Shown here: piece by piece, positions 60,453 through 64,000 of the stretch
How positions within the stretch are numbered: position 1 is the stretch's first letter
Layout of the letters: each line of letters opens with the position of its first letter
Source: Streptomyces globosus
GTDB taxonomy: Bacteria; Actinomycetota; Actinomycetes; Streptomycetales; Streptomycetaceae
Assembly: GCF_003325375.1 (NCBI RefSeq)
Contig: NZ_CP030862.1
Location: 2,235,501-2,299,500, forward strand
DNA length: 64,000 bases
Direction of reading: 5' to 3'
Translations under genes and position numbers: made by a program
The notes under the pieces: model-generated
Database searches by the model: none
Seen by the model: the letters and a program-made list of their open reading frames with translations, nothing else
Told to the model about the DNA's origin: nothing

Positions 60453-62465
60453 TCACGTGCCCAGCACCACCAGCCCGTCCCGCGTACGCAGGCAGCGCGG
60501 GGTCAGCGGTGCGAACGTGCGGGGGAGGGCCAGGCGGGGCGGGCCGCCGTCCGGGCCGGCTTCGAACAGGTACGCCGCCTCCGCTGCCGGATCGCTGACC
60601 AGATGCGGTCCGGCGGCCGTGGCCGCGGCGGCCCCGACCAGCGGCGTGCGGAAGAGGCTGCGCAGGTGCCGCAGCGTTTCCGCAGTGACCCGGGTCGGCT
60701 GGGGCGCCGCGGCCGCGGCCGCCGGACTGGAGCCCCGCCCGGGGCGCTCCGTACGCCCGGAAGCGCGGCCGGCGTCCCCCGGCGGCCCGGACCGTCCCGC
60801 ACCTGCTCCGTCCGCCGGCGCGTCCGGCGGGATGGCGCCGGAGAGCAGCAGGGCCAGCAGGACCGGTACGGCCTTGCGGCGCAGGGCCGCCGTGGCCTCG
60901 TGCAGCCGGTGGGCGTGCGTTGCGGGCAGCGACAGCGCGAGGCTCCCTGCGGCGGCGCCGGCCGCGATGGGGACGGCCGAGCACACGACCCCGGGCGAGT
61001 ACTCCCGCAGGTCGAACACGGGCGCCCCGGGCGCGACCGCGTCGAGCGCGGAGAACAGCGCCCGGCTGTCGGTGATCGTCCGCGGGGTGAGGCGGGCCGG
61101 CCGGTGCCGGGCGACGTGGTCGCGCCGCCCGTCCGGGTCCAGCTGCGTCAGCAGGCACTTGCCGACGGCGCTGGCGTGCGCGGCCGCCGTGAAGTCCACC
61201 CACTCCCGCACCGGCGGCGCGGCCGGCCCGTCGGCCATCTGGGTGATCCTGACTTCGCCGTCGGTGTACCGGCTCAGGTAGACGGCCGCCCCGGCGCTGT
61301 CCCGCGCCAGGGACAGCGTGCGCTGGAGCTGCCCTGCCAGGCCCCCCGCGCCGGGCGCGGCGAGCCGGTCCAGGGCGGGCCCCCGCGCGTACACGCCAGC
61401 GCCCGGCCGGTACGCGTACTCCTCCTCGCACAGCATGGCCAGCAGCGGCGCCAGCTCCGGCTCGGCGAGGGCGGCTTCCCGCGCGAGCTGGGAGGCCCGT
61501 ACGCCCAGGGGGTGCTTCTCCAGGACCCGTACGACTGCCAGCGCGCGCCGTGCCTCGGCGAGCGCCTCGCCCGTGGCCGTACCCGTACCCGTACCTGTGG
61601 CCGTACCTGTGGCCGTCCCCGTACCGCCGCCTCCGGGGCCCGGTCCGGACGAGGCCGCCGCCGCGACGGGGCCGATCCCGGCGGGGACCTCCGCGCGGCC
61701 GCCGTCCGCGGTCCGGCCGGCCTCGCCCCCGCTCCCGCCCCCGCCGCCGGGCTCCGCCTCGGCCGCTCCGCCCGCCGCCGGGTCCGGCGCCCGGAACACC
61801 TCCAGGACACCCGGCAGCCCCGGCCGCGGCAGCGGCACGGGCCCCAGGTCGGGGTCGTCGAGCTGGTCGACGAGGCGCAGCACGGCCGCCTGCGCGCACA
61901 GCGTGACCTCGCGGAGGTCCCGGCGGCCGCCCGGCCGGAAGCCGCGCCGGTCCAGCTCGCGCGCCCACACCGCGGCGTCGTGATGCTCGCCGCGCCGGGA
62001 GTGGTCGAGGAAGAGGCAGTACGCGGCGGGCGCCGTCCCCGCCCGCCCGGAGCCGGCCGCGTACTGCCACCAGAACCGCGCCCCGTCGCGCAGCCCGGCC
62101 AGGTGCAGCAGGCAGCCGAAGACGGCGGCGCCGGCCAGGTCGGTGTGCGCCGTCCGAAGGAACGAGTCCAGCCGCGCCCCGGCGTGCGGGGAGCAGACCG
62201 CCTCCAGGCAGGCGGCCTTGAGGTCGCGCCGGGCCCGCTCGGCGTCCAGCGGGCGGTCCCTGCCGGGGTCGCTCCAGCCGTACGCGCGGCGCCGGGCGGG
62301 CAGGGCCGCGCCCGTGCGGCGGGCGGTGCGCAGCAGGCGGGCCTCTGCGGCGCCGAGGTCGTAGTGGGGGTAGCGGTCGCGCACGGCCGCCCGGGCGAGG
62401 AACTCCGCCAGCGGGCGGCGGGCGGCGCCGTCGCCGTACGGCTGCCCCTGCTCGCCCCGCGTCAT
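60453..62465 (-). CDS. Sigma-associated helical domain fused to an IclR-type regulator
   Basis: A 670-residue protein. The N-terminal 215 or so residues are helical (LEAVCSPHAGARLDSFLRTA, AAYCLFLDHSRRGEHHDAA) and match, as I recall, a domain often encoded next to Streptomyces ECF sigma factors. A Gly/Thr-rich linker with a GTATGTATG-like pattern follows (about 225-300). Then comes an HTH-like region (LEKHPLGVRASQLAREA), an IclR effector domain (AVYLSRYTDGEVRITQMA, DFTAAAHASAVGKCLL, REYSPGVVCSAVPIA) and a poorly conserved C-terminal tail. The ATG at 62465 overlaps the sigma-factor stop as ATGA. Confidence 0.82.
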   Translation of the reverse strand: MTRGEQGQPYGDGAARRPLAEFLARAAVRDRYPHYDLGAAEARLLRTARRTGAALPARRRAYGWSDPGRDRPLDAERARRDLKAACLEAVCSPHAGARLDSFLRTAHTDLAGAAVFGCLLHLAGLRDGARFWWQYAAGSGRAGTAPAAYCLFLDHSRRGEHHDAAVWARELDRRGFRPGGRRDLREVTLCAQAAVLRLVDQLDDPDLGPVPLPRPGLPGVLEVFRAPDPAAGGAAEAEPGGGGGSGGEAGRTADGGRAEVPAGIGPVAAAASSGPGPGGGGTGTATGTATGTGTGTATGEALAEARRALAVVRVLEKHPLGVRASQLAREAALAEPELAPLLAMLCEEEYAYRPGAGVYARGPALDRLAAPGAGGLAGQLQRTLSLARDSAGAAVYLSRYTDGEVRITQMADGPAAPPVREWVDFTAAAHASAVGKCLLTQLDPDGRRDHVARHRPARLTPRTITDSRALFSALDAVAPGAPVFDLREYSPGVVCSAVPIAAGAAAGSLALSLPATHAHRLHEATAALRRKAVPVLLALLLSGAIPPDAPADGAGAGRSGPPGDAGRASGRTERPGRGSSPAAAAAAPQPTRVTAETLRHLRSLFRTPLVGAAAATAAGPHLVSDPAAEAAYLFEAGPDGGPPRLALPRTFAPLTPRCLRTRDGLVVLGT
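61571..61624. repeat. Nine degenerate hexamers (CCGTAC/CCGTGG type) inside the IclR-fusion gene
   Basis: Hexamers CCGTGG, CCGTAC, CCGTAC, CCGTAC, CTGTGG, CCGTAC, CTGTGG, CCGTCC, CCGTAC run in phase and encode the Thr-Gly-Ala linker of the protein. Being a multiple of three they keep the frame, so their number can vary without loss of function. This is a likely length polymorphism. Confidence 0.75.
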
Positions 62466-63055
62466 GATCCGGCGGAGGCGTCGAGCAGGCGGGCGAGCCG
62501 CCGGTGCGCCTGGCCGAGCTGCGAGCGGACGGTGGCCTCGTCGACGCCCATCACGGACGCGGCCTCGCGCGGGGTGCACTGGAGGCCGTAGCGCAGCAGC
62601 ACGGCGTCGCGCTGGCGTTCGGCGAGGCGGGAGACGGCGGAGTAGAAGCGGATGGTGTCGGCGAGCACCTCGTACCGGTCGGCCCGGGCCTCCTTGAGGG
62701 CGGCTTCGAAGGCCGTGATGTGCATGGGCTCGGGCCCGGTGCTGCGCGCACGCTGCCGGTCGACGAGGCGCTGTTTGAGGATCGTCCATGCGTAGGCGTC
62801 GAGCCGGTCCATGTGGAGCATCCGCAGCCACTCGTGCATGATCGAGTCGAACGTCGCGTCCACCGCGTCCTCGGCTGCCGCGTCGGAGCCCAGCTGCAGG
62901 TACGCGAAGCGCATGTACGAGGGCCTCCGGTTGGCGTGGAACGCCCAGTACGACAAGCGTGCCGTCGGGTTCCACTGGCTCATGGGCGTGGGCCGCCGCC
63001 GTCGGCTGGGCAGTCCCACGGCCCCACCGGACTCCTCTGGTCCGCCATCGCTCAC
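62462..63055 (-). CDS. ECF-like RNA polymerase sigma factor
   Basis: A sigma-70-family protein of 197 residues with region 2 (LGSDAAAEDAVDATFDSIMHEW) and region 4 (LAERQRDAVLLRYGL, AASVMGVDEATVRSQLGQAHRRL) and a short linker, the size of extracytoplasmic-function sigma factors. I start at the GTG at 63055 with GAGGTGG upstream; the ATG at 62983 is a second option. It overlaps the IclR-fusion gene, so the pair should be made together. There is no recognisable anti-sigma with a membrane helix; the fusion protein may take that role. Confidence 0.85.
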   Translation of the reverse strand: MSDGGPEESGGAVGLPSRRRRPTPMSQWNPTARLSYWAFHANRRPSYMRFAYLQLGSDAAAEDAVDATFDSIMHEWLRMLHMDRLDAYAWTILKQRLVDRQRARSTGPEPMHITAFEAALKEARADRYEVLADTIRFYSAVSRLAERQRDAVLLRYGLQCTPREAASVMGVDEATVRSQLGQAHRRLARLLDASAGS

Positions 63056-63481
63056 CGCTCCACCTCACCTCATGCCGCGTGCGCGGCTCAGAGTGGCAGT
63101 GCGGGCGTGCGCCGGTGCGCGGAACGATGAAGCTGGAGCATTACGTTCGGTGATGATCAGTAGCTGACGGTTTTCGACCACACCCGGCTCCAGCCGGTTC
63201 ATACGCATATGCCGGACGCCGCCCCGCCCTCCGCTTCCGCCCTGCACGACCGCCGCACGCCCCCGCAGCCGCACCGCGGACAGCGGTCAGGGCCGCCCCC
63301 CTCCGCCTGTAGCATGAGCCCTGGCGAGGGCCGTGACACCGAGGTCACTTCCCTCGCTTTTGCATTAAGCCCACCCGAGAGAAATGCGGGCGCGTGCCCA
63401 TTCGGCGGTTCGATACGATGAACCGGATCACAATCCGTCACGGCACGTCGCAACCGCATATATGAAATGGAGCATCCGAGG
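63056..63481. other. Divergent upstream region of sigma factor and metG
   Basis: In 426 bases I see no gene. It contains an inverted repeat CCGGCT-CC-AGCCGG (63184-63197), an A/T-rich patch (63140-63215, possible promoter area for the sigma gene), a TAGCAT (63311-63316) that could be a -10 for metG, a terminator-like hairpin (63324-63361) and a TACGAT (63414-63419) nearer metG. Confidence 0.5.
63324..63361 (+). promoter_or_regulatory. metG: Terminator-like hairpin in the metG leader
   Basis: Arms GCGAGGG (63324-63330) and CCCTCGC (63351-63357) enclose an inner stem GTGAC/GTCAC (63333-63337 and 63344-63348) and are followed by TTTT. Downstream of a possible -10 (TAGCAT at 63311) and 120 bases before the metG start, it could attenuate transcription. 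If the active promoter lies closer to metG, it is only a terminator for nothing seen here. Confidence 0.4.
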
Positions 63482-64000
63482 ATGGCTCGACACCTGATCA
63501 CCAGCGCGCTTCCCTACATCAACGGGATCAAGCACCTGGGCAACATGGTCGGGTCGATGCTTCCGGCGGATGTGTACGCCCGGTACCTCCGCCAGCGCGG
63601 CCACGACGTCCTCTACATCTGCGCCACCGACGAGCACGGCACCCCCGCCGAACTCGCCGCCAAGGAGGCGGGCCTGTCCGTCGCCGAGTTCTGCGCCCAG
63701 GCCCACGACGCGCAGAAGGCCGTCTACGACGGCTTCGAGCTGTCCTTCGACTACTTCGGACGCAGCTCCTCCGAGCAGAACCGCGAGATCACCCAGCACT
63801 TCGCCCGGCAGCTCCACGCGAACGGCTTCATCGAGGAGCGCGCCATCCGGCAGGTGTACTCGCCGGTCGACGGCCGCTTCCTCCCCGACCGCTACGTCGA
63901 GGGCACCTGCCCGCACTGCGGCTACGACAAGGCCCGCGGCGACCAGTGCGAGAACTGCACCCGCGTCCTGGACCCGACCGACCTCATCGACCCCCGCTCG
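63482..64000 (+). CDS. metG: Methionyl-tRNA synthetase, N-terminal part
   Basis: The gene runs off the right edge of the window; 173 codons are visible. It charges tRNA-Met with methionine. The class I signature is [14 protein letters not shown] (HIGH motif as HLGN), followed by [14 protein letters not shown] and the zinc-knuckle region [17 protein letters not shown]. The ATG at 63482 has GGAG about ten bases upstream. It is divergent from the sigma-factor operon. Confidence 0.97.
   Translation, partial: MARHLITSALPYINGIKHLGNMVGSMLPADVYARYLRQRGHDVLYICATDEHGTPAELAAKEAGLSVAEFCAQAHDAQKAVYDGFELSFDYFGRSSSEQNREITQHFARQLHANGFIEERAIRQVYSPVDGRFLPDRYVEGTCPHCGYDKARGDQCENCTRVLDPTDLIDPRS

Noticed and set aside
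1..64000. CRISPR arrays, insertion sequences, prophage or a biosynthetic gene cluster
   Set aside because: No regularly spaced repeats, transposase or phage structural genes, and no modular synthases or adjacent tailoring sets were found; the KAS III and monooxygenase are isolated.

Overview
This is very high-GC DNA with the hallmarks of Streptomyces or a close relative such as Kitasatospora. GTG starts are frequent, a HrdB-type principal sigma factor sits behind a sigma-R-type promoter, and there is a crotonyl-CoA carboxylase/reductase cluster, SpoIIE-type PP2C phosphatases and many actinobacterial families. I see no transposase, integrase or CRISPR array, so the window looks chromosomal.

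Layout. 1-5389: end of a membrane-protein gene and two convergent PAS/GAF/SpoIIE phosphatases. 5831-8358: glycerate kinase, Nudix hydrolase, a small hypothetical and a gene remnant. 8372-12153: alkylation repair (ogt and an Ada/AraC/AlkA fusion) and phosphatidylethanolamine synthesis (psd-pssA). 12340-21778: the ethylmalonyl-CoA pathway (ccr-meaA-mcl-mch-mcd, reading leftward) with a TetR regulator and a two-domain 3-hydroxyacyl-CoA dehydrogenase. 22244-29847: HEAT protein, secreted TAP-type peptidase, SRPBCC protein, then an overlapping operon of three peptidases (M55, M20, S9). 29851-40030: acetyltransferases, an arginase-fold protein with an altered metal motif, a mycothiol-isomerase-like protein, an aminotransferase-like protein without the PLP lysine, two metallo-beta-lactamase-fold hydrolases, a DedA-type membrane protein and a holin-phosphodiesterase fusion.

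40105-45315 holds an APC permease, hrdB, a methyltransferase and folD. 45375-50122 is the most interesting part. It is a four-gene leftward operon encoding a regulator with two XRE-like modules, an ImmA/IrrE-type HExxH protein, an FAD monooxygenase and a seven-helix membrane protein. Two of the gene junctions are ATGA overlaps, and an inverted repeat lies upstream. 50337-55371 holds a small membrane protein, an MmyB-type XRE regulator, a pterin dehydratase, a ricin-type lectin, an aldo/keto reductase and an acyl-CoA synthetase. 55584-58263: tRNA-Leu, an orphan KAS III, fdhD and a thioredoxin-like ferredoxin. 58338-60378: a BASS-family transporter divergent from a LysR gene, with an ATC-N9-GAT box between them. 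60453-63055: an ECF-like sigma factor coupled to a large IclR-domain fusion. The window ends inside metG.

Most of the window is core metabolism and housekeeping. The parts that look like undescribed biology are the XRE-ImmA-monooxygenase-7TM operon and the sigma/IclR-fusion pair. The degenerate enzymes (PLP fold without lysine, arginase fold without a metal histidine) are secondary leads. Functions are read from motifs and family knowledge; no database search was run.
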